NCBI GenBank assembly: GCA_947625305.1 | Contig: CANQNW010000008.1 | Span: forward strand, 1 to 64,000 | DNA from: Candidatus Gastranaerophilales bacterium | GTDB lineage: Bacteria > Cyanobacteriota > Vampirovibrionia > Gastranaerophilales > Gastranaerophilaceae | DNA length: 64,000 bases | Direction: 5' to 3' | Shown here: positions 46,220 to 55,919 of the stretch, in pieces | Layout of the letters: every line of letters starts with the position of its first letter | Numbering within the stretch: the first letter of the stretch is position 1 | The notes under the pieces: model-generated | Databases searched by the model: none | The model's input: only the letters and a program-made list of their open reading frames with translations | Told to the model about the DNA's origin: nothing | Translations under genes and position numbers: made by a program

Positions 46220-48898
46220 TTATTTGTCTTCTTGTTTTTTATCCTGCATAATGATTTCTTCAGGCTGATTCATTTGGTCAGGAGATACAATTTGTATCCC
46301 GAATTTTGTTCTAAACAGGTGTTTTACCGTATCGCTTTGAATTTCATACATCATGTTGTTAAACATATCGTATGCTTCTTTTTTGTATTCAAGAAGCGGA
46401 TTTTTTTGTCCGTATGCTCTTAACCCGATACCGTCACGAAGCATATCAATATTATGAAGGTGGTCAATCCATTTATTATCGACAACCCTTAATAATAAAT
46501 CTTTTTCCAAGTGGCGCATAATATTATTATTGCTGAATGCAACTTCTTTTTCCTGCGCTAAATTGTATTGTTCCGCTACTTGATTATAAAAATTAACAGT
46601 TTGTTCTTCATGTTCTTTATAGGCATCAAGTGCAAAATCTCTAATTTTTGAATATACATTTTCAAATTTCAGCCCTTGAATATCCTTAACTTCTATATGT
46701 GATAACTGAGGAATAACCGAATGAATTTCCTTAACGAGAGAAACTAAATCCTCGTAAATATATTCATCAGGGTTCATTCCGGGTGCAATATATGACTTTA
46801 AGAGCCTGTCAACTTCTCTTTCAATCATATACATAATATCTTCATGCAGGTCTGTATTTTCAAGAACACGATTTCTTTGTGCATAGAATTTTTCTCTTTG
46901 TAAATTCATAACATCATCGTATTCAAGTACACTTTTTCTTGCATCAAAGTGGAAAGTTTCAACTTTCTTTTGATTTCTTTCAATCTGTCTTGTAATAATT
47001 TTATTTTCGATAGCCATATCTTCTTCAATGTTAAAGGAGTTCATTAAAGTAATGATCTGCTGACCGCCGAAAATTCTCATTAAGCTGTCTTCAAGCGAGA
47101 GGAAAAATCTTGTAGAACCGGGGTCACCCTGTCTTGCGGCACGACCTCTCAACTGGTTATCAATACGGCGAGACTCATGTCTTTCCGTCCCTATAACGTG
47201 CAGTCCGCCTGCTTCAACAACTTTTTTATGTTCTTCTTCCGTTATTTTTCTTGTTTTTTCAAGAACTTCATTTTTGATTTTTTCATAATCAGGTGTATTT
47301 TCAGGGGTTATCCCTTTGGAATCAAGCTCTTGTTTTGCGAGGTATTCAGGATTCCCGCCTAAAAGAATATCGGTGCCTCGTCCTGCCATGTTTGTTGCTA
47401 TTGTAACCGCACCATATCTGCCTGCCTGAGCGATAATATATGCTTCTTTTTCGTGATGTTTCGCATTTAGAATATTATGCTTAATTCCTTTTTTCTTAAG
47501 AATATCAGATACAAGTTCGGATTTTTCAATACTTATAGTACCGACTAAAACGGGTCTGCCCTGTTCGTGCATTTTAATTATTTCGTCCACTACGGAAAGA
47601 TATTTAATTCTTTCCGTTTTGTATATAATATCTGGAAGGTCAATTCTAATATCCGTTTTATTCGTAGGTATTCTTGTTACTTCAAGATTATATATTTTGC
47701 CGAATTCTGCCTCTTCTGTCATTGCAGTACCTGTCATACCGGATAGTTTCGGGTATAATCTGAATAAATTCTGGAAGGTAATACTTGCAAGAGTTTGAGT
47801 TTCATCTTGAATTTGAACCGCTTCTTTCGCTTCAACTGCCTGATGAAGTCCGTCTGACCATCTTCTTCCTTCCATAAGTCTGCCCGTAAACTCATCAACA
47901 ATAATAACTTCGCCGTTCTTAATAACATAATCCGTATTAAGATGGAAAAGTTCTTTTGCTTTTAATGCCTGCAGAAGGTGATGTGCATATTGATTATTAA
48001 TATCAAATAAGTCTTGAATTTCAAGAATTTCCTGCGCTCTATCAATACCTTCTTCGGTTAAAATAACATTTTTGTTTTTTTCATCCACTTCATAGTGTTT
48101 ATTTTTCTCTAATTGCGGAGCAACTGCAGCCATTGTTCTGTATAGTTCGGCAGATTTATCAAGCCTTCCGCTGATAATAAGCGGTGTTCTTGCTTCATCA
48201 ATTAAAATACTGTCAACTTCATCTATAATTGCGTAATTATAAGGTCTTTGAACTCTTTGCTCAACTGATGTTGCCATATTGTCACGAAGATAATCAAAGC
48301 CGAATTCGTTGTTTGTTCCATAGGTTATATCACATAAATATGCCTGTTTCTTTCGGTTAAAGTCTTCATAATCATTCATTCCCGAAAGAATTACACCAAC
48401 AGACAGTCCTAAAAACTTATATATTTTGCCCATCCAATCGCTGTCTCTTTGAGCAAGGTAATCGTTAACCGTAACAATATGAACACCCTTCCCCGTAAGG
48501 GCATTTAAATATGCGGGAAGTGTTGCAACAAGAGTTTTCCCTTCACCTGTTCTCATTTCAGCTATTTGACCTTCGTGAAGAAAAATTCCGCCTAACAGCT
48601 GAACGTCAAAGTGTCTCATATTAAGAACTCTTTTACCTGCTTCTCTGACGGTTGCAAAAGCTTCGGGCAATATTGCATCAAGTGCCTGTTTTTCAAGTTC
48701 TCTGTCTTTTTTTATGTCATTAGATGTTGGACGTTTTGCCAGTATTTCTTTAAATTCTGCGGTTTTATTCCTTAACTGTTCATCAGTTAATTTAGAAAAT
48801 TCTTCTTCAAGTTTATTTATATGCTCTACAATCGGCATCATTTTTTTGATTTTATTGTTATTAGGATCGCCCAGTATTTTTAACAACAGGTCAATCAT
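46220..48898 (-). CDS. secA: Protein translocase ATPase SecA
   Basis: The 892-residue motor of the Sec pathway. The DEAD motor is complete: Walker A MRTGEGKTL, DEVDSILIDEARTPLIISG, TNMAGRGTDI and GRAARQGDPGS. The helical scaffold and wing domains follow. The C-terminus ends in an acidic and Lys-rich tail without the Cys-x-Cys zinc motif found in many SecA proteins. An AAGGGA/GGAG site precedes the ATG. Confidence 0.97.
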   Translation of the reverse strand: MIDLLLKILGDPNNNKIKKMMPIVEHINKLEEEFSKLTDEQLRNKTAEFKEILAKRPTSNDIKKDRELEKQALDAILPEAFATVREAGKRVLNMRHFDVQLLGGIFLHEGQIAEMRTGEGKTLVATLPAYLNALTGKGVHIVTVNDYLAQRDSDWMGKIYKFLGLSVGVILSGMNDYEDFNRKKQAYLCDITYGTNNEFGFDYLRDNMATSVEQRVQRPYNYAIIDEVDSILIDEARTPLIISGRLDKSAELYRTMAAVAPQLEKNKHYEVDEKNKNVILTEEGIDRAQEILEIQDLFDINNQYAHHLLQALKAKELFHLNTDYVIKNGEVIIVDEFTGRLMEGRRWSDGLHQAVEAKEAVQIQDETQTLASITFQNLFRLYPKLSGMTGTAMTEEAEFGKIYNLEVTRIPTNKTDIRIDLPDIIYKTERIKYLSVVDEIIKMHEQGRPVLVGTISIEKSELVSDILKKKGIKHNILNAKHHEKEAYIIAQAGRYGAVTIATNMAGRGTDILLGGNPEYLAKQELDSKGITPENTPDYEKIKNEVLEKTRKITEEEHKKVVEAGGLHVIGTERHESRRIDNQLRGRAARQGDPGSTRFFLSLEDSLMRIFGGQQIITLMNSFNIEEDMAIENKIITRQIERNQKKVETFHFDARKSVLEYDDVMNLQREKFYAQRNRVLENTDLHEDIMYMIEREVDRLLKSYIAPGMNPDEYIYEDLVSLVKEIHSVIPQLSHIEVKDIQGLKFENVYSKIRDFALDAYKEHEEQTVNFYNQVAEQYNLAQEKEVAFSNNNIMRHLEKDLLLRVVDNKWIDHLHNIDMLRDGIGLRAYGQKNPLLEYKKEAYDMFNNMMYEIQSDTVKHLFRTKFGIQIVSPDQMNQPEEIIMQDKKQEDK

Positions 48899-49068
48899 TA
48901 TCCCTTAATCTCCGTTAATCTACCTATTACAAGAATTTTAACATATAAATATTTATTTTAAAGATAGTTTATTTTATCTTAATGTTTCGTTATATTTTAA
49001 AATTTTTATTAAAGTTTTTTTATTCTTTTCCGATTTATAATACTGAATAGTATTAAAGGAGTTTTTTT

Positions 49069-50487
49069 ATGCCTATAGATCCTACCGGGCAGGTAAATTT
49101 AACAGGAAATTATAATATTAAAAATAATAATATTAATAATAGTGAAGAAATGAATATGCCAATCAGTATTTTTAATAGAAATGGTGTATATTTATATTCT
49201 GAACCGGCCCAAGTATTGCAGGATTATCCGGTAGAAGAAGAAACTGAAGAAGATAAATTATGTTCAGTTAGTGAATTTTATTCTGAATTAGATGTTGCTA
49301 AACAGCAGGTGGATAATAAAAGAGCCCAAATTAATATTATATTAAACGGGACTGGGTCTAATGAGCAATTAAATCAGGAACAAAGAGTATTTAATAAATG
49401 GTATGACACTATGCTTGTATCCTTGGATGAAGAGGCTGATAATATACCTGATGAACAATTAGAGGAGTATGAAACATTACAAGATGCCTTGTTACAAAAT
49501 ATTGAATCAAGTAATTTAGTATTTACTTTAACATCTGATGTAATGGATATTAAAGACGAAATTGCCTCTGTTATGGAAGAAATTGATAAAGAGAAATTAG
49601 AGTTAAAAAAACTTGAATTAAGATATTCATCTATGCCTCAGGACAGAAATGAAGATAGGGAACAATTTCCTAAAGACAGTACAATGCGTACACAATTGAA
49701 ATTGAGCAGAAAAGATGTTGAAAGAGATATTAAAAATAAAAATGCCTCTATTGACGGTTTAGAAACAAGAATGAATGAATTAAAGTCTTTATTAAGTGAT
49801 AAAATGTTTGAACTTAATACTGCGGAGATGAATTATAAACCTGAATTACTTGCGCAGGAAAGAGATGAAATTATATCGCACTTGAAACCTTTTATGGCTG
49901 AGGAAAATACTAAAATTGCAATGTTTGCCGTAAACAGACATCTAAATACTTTAAATGACATAAAAAGCGGTATGCTAGAGGGTATGCTTGATGAATTAAA
50001 TTCAAGAGAAAAGTATGCCGATTTAAAACGATATGAATTTGATAAGGCTGAATTTAATTATGATACGGAAAAAGAAAAATTATTTAAAGAAAGATTTTCA
50101 CAAAAATTAAATAAATTGCATCCTGATTCAGTATTTTTACCCCGTATTGATTTTATTATAGATACGGCAAATAAATACGAAATTGAGCCTGAATTACTGG
50201 CTGCTATAATGTGTAAAGAATCACTCTGGGGTGATGATGAAACTTGTGTTGATGAAAACAGATTTGGCGGTGTTAAAGGCGGTGACGGCGACTTTAATTC
50301 ATATTCAGATGTAGAAGAGGGTATTGAGGCTGTTGCCAAAAACCTTGCAAGCTATGTCGAAAGATTTGACAGTGTTGATGAAATAAGTATATATGAACTT
50401 AAAGATATAGGTGCAATATGGTGTCCCGGCTCAGAAGCATGGCTTAGACAGACTGAGGAAATATATTGTTCACTTAAGTGGGGCTAA
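49069..50487 (+). CDS. Coiled-coil protein with C-terminal lysozyme-like (glucosaminidase/SLT-type) domain
   Basis: A 472-residue protein. The first ~60 residues are polar and Asn-rich without a classical signal peptide. The middle (~70-340) is acidic and strongly helical, probably coiled coil. The last ~120 residues look like a lysozyme-fold domain: ELLAAIMCKESLWG with a candidate catalytic Glu, then ENRFGGVKG and a final WLRQTEEIYCSL. This suggests peptidoglycan cleavage (inference). How it leaves the cytoplasm is unclear. AAAGGAG precedes the ATG. Confidence 0.7.
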   Translation: MPIDPTGQVNLTGNYNIKNNNINNSEEMNMPISIFNRNGVYLYSEPAQVLQDYPVEEETEEDKLCSVSEFYSELDVAKQQVDNKRAQINIILNGTGSNEQLNQEQRVFNKWYDTMLVSLDEEADNIPDEQLEEYETLQDALLQNIESSNLVFTLTSDVMDIKDEIASVMEEIDKEKLELKKLELRYSSMPQDRNEDREQFPKDSTMRTQLKLSRKDVERDIKNKNASIDGLETRMNELKSLLSDKMFELNTAEMNYKPELLAQERDEIISHLKPFMAEENTKIAMFAVNRHLNTLNDIKSGMLEGMLDELNSREKYADLKRYEFDKAEFNYDTEKEKLFKERFSQKLNKLHPDSVFLPRIDFIIDTANKYEIEPELLAAIMCKESLWGDDETCVDENRFGGVKGGDGDFNSYSDVEEGIEAVAKNLASYVERFDSVDEISIYELKDIGAIWCPGSEAWLRQTEEIYCSLKWG

Positions 50488-50599
50488 TTTTATAAAAATA
50501 TAATTGTAAATTTTTCTTAACATTTTATGATAAAAAGGCAAAAAATAACCTTTATCGGTTTAATTGTAGTAGAATTAAATAGTAAGAAAGGTTATTATC

Positions 50600-51289
50600 A
50601 TGAATATTTCTGCAGTGAATTGTACACCTATTAAACCTCAAACTTTTGGTAATAATATATCAGATGATTATCAAAAACTTTGTAAACTTGAAGATTTTTC
50701 CGATGGGGTTATAGATGAATTTGTTGCATCAGAACAACAAGATAAAAAAACTAATATAAAGAAACCTCTTGCAGCAGCTGCTTCTGTCGGACTTGCTGCT
50801 ATGCTTGCTTTTGCATCAGGTAAACTTGCAGCTAATAAAATTGCTGAAGTATTAAAATCAGCACATGTTGATTTACCGGGGGTTATGGATAATTCTTTAA
50901 GAAAAGTTTCAGGCAAAATGAAAGAAACAGCATCTAAACTTTTAACCGAAGATCCTGCAACAAAATCAGCAAAAGCAAAAAATGTTCTTTCTAAAATTAT
51001 TTCAACTACTGAAAATGTAGCTAAAAAAGGTTATAAGAAAATTGCTTATTCAAGAGTTTTAGCAGAAGATACAGCAGAAGTTATTAAATCAAAAGCATTC
51101 GCTAATATGGGCGGTGCACTTGGTGTTGCTACTATATTACCTACGGTTTGCGCTAAAGATAACGATGAAAACGGTGTTGCTGATATTCTCCAAATCGGTC
51201 AAAATGCATATACAGGTACCAAAACCAAAATGTCTGATATGTTAAATAATGTCGGCAAACTCAGTGACTTAGTTTCAATATTGACATAA
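50600..51289 (+). CDS. Uncharacterised protein with one membrane-like segment and a Ca-binding-type loop
   Basis: A 229-residue protein starting MNISAVNCTPIKPQTFGNN, a style shared with other unassigned proteins here. An Ala-rich hydrophobic stretch lies at ~56-80 (AAAASVGLAAMLAFASG), followed by amphipathic Lys-rich helices. Near residue 185 is DNDENGVAD, which fits the DxDxDG loop of EF-hand/dockerin-type calcium sites. Function unknown. An AAAGG site precedes the ATG and a terminator follows, so it is monocistronic. Confidence 0.65.
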   Translation: MNISAVNCTPIKPQTFGNNISDDYQKLCKLEDFSDGVIDEFVASEQQDKKTNIKKPLAAAASVGLAAMLAFASGKLAANKIAEVLKSAHVDLPGVMDNSLRKVSGKMKETASKLLTEDPATKSAKAKNVLSKIISTTENVAKKGYKKIAYSRVLAEDTAEVIKSKAFANMGGALGVATILPTVCAKDNDENGVADILQIGQNAYTGTKTKMSDMLNNVGKLSDLVSILT

Positions 51290-51305
51290 TTAGTAATTAA
51301 AATAT

Positions 51306-51340
51306 AAAAAAGACTGCTATACAAGGCAGTCTTTTTTTTT
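51306..51340 (+). terminator. Rho-independent terminator
   Basis: Stem AAAAAGACTGC / GCAGTCTTTTT with an 8-base loop and a T-run that directly abuts the -10 element of the next gene (51341-51346). Confidence 0.85.
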
Positions 51341-51346
51341 TATAAT
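51341..51346 (+). promoter_or_regulatory. -10 element of a leaderless promoter (folP)
   Basis: TATAAT followed by 6 bases and the ATG at 51353; the -35 region would fall inside the preceding terminator hairpin. Confidence 0.5.
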
Positions 51347-51352
51347 TTAATT

Positions 51353-52519
51353 ATGAATGATATTGTTGTTAAAATTGCAAGTTCAAATATTTCAAAAGAA
51401 CTTCAAAATATAGGTTTTGATTCTTCATATTCATCTTATGCTGTAAATAAATATAAGGGTGCTACATATAAAATATTTAATCTTAAGCCGCATGAAGCTA
51501 ATATATTAAAGCAGTTGTGTCTTTCTTTGGGGTTTGACTGTGCTGTCAGAAGAGAAACTATAATGTGCAAGTGCGACTATACCGATGCCGTTATTTTTGC
51601 ATCTGAAGCTCAAATATTACAGCTTATTGAAAAACTCCGACTTCAGCCATTCAGGCTTAATGAGCTTGCCGAACTTATAAATCGGCTTAATTACAATTAC
51701 CAACCTCTAAAAATTAGAAAATATACTTTTGATTGGTCAAGACCTTATATTATGGGGATATTAAATGTTACACCCGATTCGTTTTCGGATGGGGGCAATT
51801 TTTCTAATGTTGAAGCTGCTTTAAATCGTGCTGTTGAAATGATTGAACAGGGAGTTGATATAATTGATATCGGCGGTGAATCTACCCGCCCTGATGCTGA
51901 AAGTGTTTCTGTTGATGAGGAATTAAATAGAGTTATTCCCGTTATAAGAAAAATTAGAGAGGCTGGCATAGGTATCCCTATAAGTATTGATACAAGAAAT
52001 TATCAAACGGCAAAAGAGGCTGTTGAAACAGGCGCTGATATTATAAATGATGTTTCGGGTTTTGAGTATGATAATAATCTTTTTGATTATGCTGCTAAAA
52101 ATAATATCCCTTCTGTTATTGTTCATTCAAATTCTGTTCCCGCAAAAAACATTGATTTTACGCAAGCTGATATTGTCGAAGAAATTTATTTTTCACTATA
52201 TAATAAAATTCAAAAATTAAAAAATGCGGGTATGGAAATTCAAAACATAATAGCAGACCCCGGTATTGGCTTTGGAAAATCCGCAGAAAGTAATTTTGAA
52301 ATATTAAAAAGATTTAATGAATTTAATACTTTGGGAGTTCCTTTGCTATTAGGAATATCACGAAAATCTTTTATTACAAAAACTTTTAATATCCCCTTTG
52401 AAGAAGCTGATATTGCTACTGCTTTATATTCATCTTTAATTAAGAATGTGAATATTCATAGGGTTCATAATGTTAAACTTGTTAAGCAGTATTTGCAATA
52501 TGCAAATAAAATCAATTAA
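51353..52519 (+). CDS. folP: Dihydropteroate synthase with N-terminal extension
   Basis: The 388-residue protein joins pterin and p-aminobenzoate in folate synthesis. The synthase starts at about residue 131 with MGILNVTPDSFSDGG (134-148), followed by DIGGESTRP and the DPGIGFGKS block. About 130 residues precede this: a domain with NLKPHEANILKQLCLSLG and a helical linker. Similar extensions occur in some other bacterial FolP proteins; its role is not known to me. It overlaps the convergent cysteine-cluster gene by 4 bases. Confidence 0.92.
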   Translation: MNDIVVKIASSNISKELQNIGFDSSYSSYAVNKYKGATYKIFNLKPHEANILKQLCLSLGFDCAVRRETIMCKCDYTDAVIFASEAQILQLIEKLRLQPFRLNELAELINRLNYNYQPLKIRKYTFDWSRPYIMGILNVTPDSFSDGGNFSNVEAALNRAVEMIEQGVDIIDIGGESTRPDAESVSVDEELNRVIPVIRKIREAGIGIPISIDTRNYQTAKEAVETGADIINDVSGFEYDNNLFDYAAKNNIPSVIVHSNSVPAKNIDFTQADIVEEIYFSLYNKIQKLKNAGMEIQNIIADPGIGFGKSAESNFEILKRFNEFNTLGVPLLLGISRKSFITKTFNIPFEEADIATALYSSLIKNVNIHRVHNVKLVKQYLQYANKIN

Positions 52520-52926
52520 TTCTTATACTTCTTTTTAACCTGTTCAAAAACTTGCGAAAAACTTTCAATCGGGGTGAATTTAAATCCGCAGTCTTCTGAC
52601 ATAACAGCCCCCATTTTAAATATGACTTCAGAGGGGTATCTTCTGCATATTCCGGGGCGGAATTTATGTATTGTGCAAATTCTTTTTTCTTTATCAAATT
52701 TGTTGCATTTAAAGACAAGTCCGTTTTCATCTTTATCAATAACTTCAAGGTAGGTGTAAAAAGGGTGGAGTTTTTTTAATTTTTCAAATTCTTCTTCCGA
52801 TTTTATGGTATCTTTTTTATGATTAACATAAATCTTGGAACAGCAGGCTCCGCATCTTATGCAATGCCCTGTGCGGTAATATTTTCTTCTTAAAATATAT
52901 TTATAAATAAATTTTTTAAATCCCAT
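52516..52926 (-). CDS. YkgJ-family cysteine-cluster protein
   Basis: A 136-residue protein with the family's cluster motif CIRCGACC (C22, C25, C28, C29) and later cysteines (KCNKF, ICTIHKFRPGICRRYP, DCGF), likely binding a zinc or iron-sulfur centre. The molecular role of the family is unknown. The ATG has TATAAT 7 bases upstream on the minus strand, overlapping the -10 of the divergent uvrC; no ribosome-binding site is present. Confidence 0.85.
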   Translation of the reverse strand: MGFKKFIYKYILRRKYYRTGHCIRCGACCSKIYVNHKKDTIKSEEEFEKLKKLHPFYTYLEVIDKDENGLVFKCNKFDKEKRICTIHKFRPGICRRYPSEVIFKMGAVMSEDCGFKFTPIESFSQVFEQVKKKYKN

Positions 52927-52933
52927 ATTATCT

Positions 52934-52941
52934 ATTATAAT
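52934..52941. promoter_or_regulatory. Overlapping divergent -10 elements (uvrC and ykgJ-like gene)
   Basis: On the plus strand TATAAT (52936-52941) is 6 bases before the uvrC ATG. On the minus strand TATAAT (52939-52934) is 7 bases before the other gene's ATG. The two elements share 4 bases, and only 21 bases separate the two start codons. Confidence 0.55.
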
Positions 52942-52947
52942 ATAATT

Positions 52948-54777
52948 ATGAATATAAAAGAGCAGTTAAGGCTAATCCCGGAATCAAGCGGTTCTTATCA
53001 GTTTTACGATAAGGATAATACGATAATTTATGTCGGGAAGGCTAAAAATTTAAAAAGAAGAGTTTCAAGTTATTTTAATAAAAAGCACGATTCCGTTAAA
53101 TTGGCGGTTATGGTGCCTAAAATTGAACGGATTGAGTTTATCATTACAAATTCAGAGGTTGAAGCTTTAATTTTAGAATCTCATTTGATAAAAAAATATA
53201 AGCCGAAATACAATGTTTTATTGAAAGATGATAAAAAGTTTCCGTATTTTCTTATAACCAAAGAAGATTACCCCAGAATTCTTGTTACAAGAAAGAAAAA
53301 TAAAAATATGGAGGAGGGTAAATATTTTGGGCCGTATACCAATGCAAAATCAATGTATACGACGTTGGATTTATTAAAAAAACTCTTCCCTTTAAAGCAG
53401 TGTAAAACTCCGAAATTTAAAGACCGCCCCTGCATTTATTATCAGATAGGAAGATGTCTTGCGCCCTGCCAAAAGATGATTTCTCCTGATGAGTATAAAA
53501 AATTAATTAAAAATGTTGAACTCTTTTTATCGGGCAAGCAAATGCAGTTAGTGGAAGAATTAAAGTCCATGATGGAAAAGTATTCAGCGAGTGAAGAGTA
53601 CGAAAAGGCCGCAAAGTATCGTGACAGTTATTTTGATGTTTTAAAAACAATCGAAAAACAAAAAGTAGTTTATGAAAATACTAAAATTAATCAGGATATT
53701 ATTTCAATAAGTACGGATAGTTATATGGGAGGTATTTCGCTTCTTCAAATCAGAGACGGAAGGCTGACTAATAAAAAAGATTTTGAAATCACTAAATCTG
53801 ATTATGATTGCGAAGATGAAATAATAACATATTTTATTAAAGAATACTATCAAATGACGGCAGAAACGGAAATCCCCTCTGAAATTGTATTTTCTTATAA
53901 AATATCCTCAGAGGATAAAGACTTGCTTGAAAAGTGGCTTACTTCAAAAAAAGGCTCAAAGGTTGTTATAAATCCTAAAACCAATAAAAAGAATGAAGAA
54001 ATATTAGAGCTTGCCTGCAAAAATTCCAATTATCATCTTGAAGAAATGAAGGTTAAGTCACTTCAGGATATTCAAAATAATTATAATGAAACCGGTGCTT
54101 ATATTCAGGAAAAATTAGGATTAAATAAATTTCCTCACAGAGTTGAGTGCTTTGATATATCTCATATACAGGGTACTCATACGGTTGCTTCAATGGTAAG
54201 TTTTTATAACGGTATGCCAAAGAAAAGCGAGTATAAAAGATTTAAAATTAAATCACTGGCTGAAGGCAAACCCGATGATTTTCAATCCATGCGGGAGGTC
54301 GTTACAAGAAGATATTCAAGATTACTAAAGGAAAACCTTGAATTTCCGGACTTGATTATAATAGACGGCGGAAAGGGTCAGCTTTCAAGTGCCGTTGAAA
54401 TACTAAATGAACTCGGGGTAAAAAATCAGGATATTGTTTCTCTTGCAAAGAGAATTGAAGAAGTATTTATTCCGAATAAATCCCGCCCTGTAATTTTTCC
54501 TTCTACCTCTCAGGCTTTATATTTCTTCCAAAGAATAAGAGATGAAGCCCATAGGTTTGCAATTACTTTTCACCGTCATTTAAGAGATAAAGATGCACTT
54601 CATTCCGAGCTGGATGAAATAAAGGGTTTATACGCAAAAAATAAGAAGTTATTGTTTGACAAGTATTCAAGTGTAGCTAAAATTTCCAAATTATCAAAAG
54701 AAGAACTTCTTTTGTTGCTGTCAAAACATCAAGCGCAAATTGTATATGACTATTTTCATACGGTTTCAAAGTCTTGA
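52948..54777 (+). CDS. uvrC: Excinuclease ABC subunit C
   Basis: The 609-residue nucleotide-excision-repair nuclease makes both incisions around DNA damage with UvrAB. The N-terminal GIY-YIG domain (SGSYQFYDKDNTIIYVGKAKNLKRR), the UvrB-interacting UVR motif (~200-235), the RNase H-like domain (FDISHIQGTHTVASMV, IIDGGKGQL) and the C-terminal HhH region are all present. Length is normal. Transcription is probably leaderless from the divergent promoter with the ykgJ-like gene. Confidence 0.96.
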   Translation: MNIKEQLRLIPESSGSYQFYDKDNTIIYVGKAKNLKRRVSSYFNKKHDSVKLAVMVPKIERIEFIITNSEVEALILESHLIKKYKPKYNVLLKDDKKFPYFLITKEDYPRILVTRKKNKNMEEGKYFGPYTNAKSMYTTLDLLKKLFPLKQCKTPKFKDRPCIYYQIGRCLAPCQKMISPDEYKKLIKNVELFLSGKQMQLVEELKSMMEKYSASEEYEKAAKYRDSYFDVLKTIEKQKVVYENTKINQDIISISTDSYMGGISLLQIRDGRLTNKKDFEITKSDYDCEDEIITYFIKEYYQMTAETEIPSEIVFSYKISSEDKDLLEKWLTSKKGSKVVINPKTNKKNEEILELACKNSNYHLEEMKVKSLQDIQNNYNETGAYIQEKLGLNKFPHRVECFDISHIQGTHTVASMVSFYNGMPKKSEYKRFKIKSLAEGKPDDFQSMREVVTRRYSRLLKENLEFPDLIIIDGGKGQLSSAVEILNELGVKNQDIVSLAKRIEEVFIPNKSRPVIFPSTSQALYFFQRIRDEAHRFAITFHRHLRDKDALHSELDEIKGLYAKNKKLLFDKYSSVAKISKLSKEELLLLLSKHQAQIVYDYFHTVSKS

Positions 54778-54826
54778 AAGTGAAATTTCCTTTTGATAAC
54801 ATTTAATTAAAATAAGGATTTCAATT

Positions 54827-55918
54827 ATGAGTGAAAATTTAGCAAAACCGATGCAAATTACTTTTGATATAACAGACAGATGCCAGATGGAATGTGTTAC
54901 CTGTTCAAAATGGAAAACTGTTGCATCAGAAGTAATGCCTAAAGAACTTACGACTGATGAATGGAAAAAAGTTTTAAATGACTTAAGAGCTTGGCTTGGT
55001 GAAGGCTTTTGGTTTTGTTTTTCGGGCGGTGAACCGTTTTTAAGACCCGACATATTTGAACTTGCAGAATATGCTAAATCTTTAGGCATTAAAGTTGCCT
55101 CTATGACAAACGCATTCAGTATTCAAAACTTATATGAAAAAATTGTCGATTCTCCTATTGAATCCTTAAATATCTCTTTAAATGCAATTACAAACCCTGT
55201 TATTCATGACGTATCCAGAGGAAGAACGGGTTCATTTGAAAAGGCGCTTGATACTATACTTCAACTAAAAAAAATAAGAGATTCAAAAAACGGAAATTTA
55301 GGAATAAACATTGCAACGATTTTGTTCCCTGAAAATATAGAAGAGGCAATTCCTCTTGTGGAATTTGTTACTAGAAATAGAATTAACGGTATAATGTTCC
55401 AATTACTTGATGATAAAGAATCTTTCCACGGCTACAACTTTCAAAAAGGATGTAAGACATCAACATATGAAATGCCAAAAGAACTCAGAGCTCAGTACAA
55501 ATCTATGGCAAAAAGAGCTATTGAAGTTGTTGACAGACTTATTGAAATGAAAAAAGCAGGTCATTCTATATATAATTCTTATGAACAGCTTGATGCTATG
55601 AAAATATTTTTTAATAATCCCGATGATATATTAAAAACAATTATTTGTGATGTGGGTTCTACTAATATGGCGATTGACCCTTATGGTGATGTAAGATTAT
55701 GTTTTAATATGCTCCCTGTCGGTAATATTAAAGAAAATACGGCGGAAGAAATATGGAATAATGCGAAATCAGCAGAATGCAGACAAATGACTAAAACCTG
55801 CAAAATGTATTGCAGAATGCTTAACTGTAATTTTAAACATAATTTCGCTAACTTTAATAAACCGTTTTTAACAAGATGTTTTAATAAATTAAATAAGATA
55901 CTTTGCGGAAAAAAATAA
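54827..55918 (+). CDS. Radical SAM/SPASM protein
   Basis: A 363-residue protein. Radical SAM cysteines are C19, C23, C26 (CQMECVTC) and GGEP lies at 67-70. The C-terminal part has a SPASM-like set: CDVGSTNMAIDPYGDVRLC, GNIKENTAEEIW, then a cluster of cysteines to the end. This places it with peptide- or protein-modifying or MoaA/NirJ-like enzymes; the substrate is unknown. It is separate in sequence from the four paralogs at 2877-6981. Its stop is one base before the DUF815 gene, suggesting co-expression. AAGGA precedes the ATG. Confidence 0.85.
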   Translation: MSENLAKPMQITFDITDRCQMECVTCSKWKTVASEVMPKELTTDEWKKVLNDLRAWLGEGFWFCFSGGEPFLRPDIFELAEYAKSLGIKVASMTNAFSIQNLYEKIVDSPIESLNISLNAITNPVIHDVSRGRTGSFEKALDTILQLKKIRDSKNGNLGINIATILFPENIEEAIPLVEFVTRNRINGIMFQLLDDKESFHGYNFQKGCKTSTYEMPKELRAQYKSMAKRAIEVVDRLIEMKKAGHSIYNSYEQLDAMKIFFNNPDDILKTIICDVGSTNMAIDPYGDVRLCFNMLPVGNIKENTAEEIWNNAKSAECRQMTKTCKMYCRMLNCNFKHNFANFNKPFLTRCFNKLNKILCGKK

Positions 55919-55919
55919 T

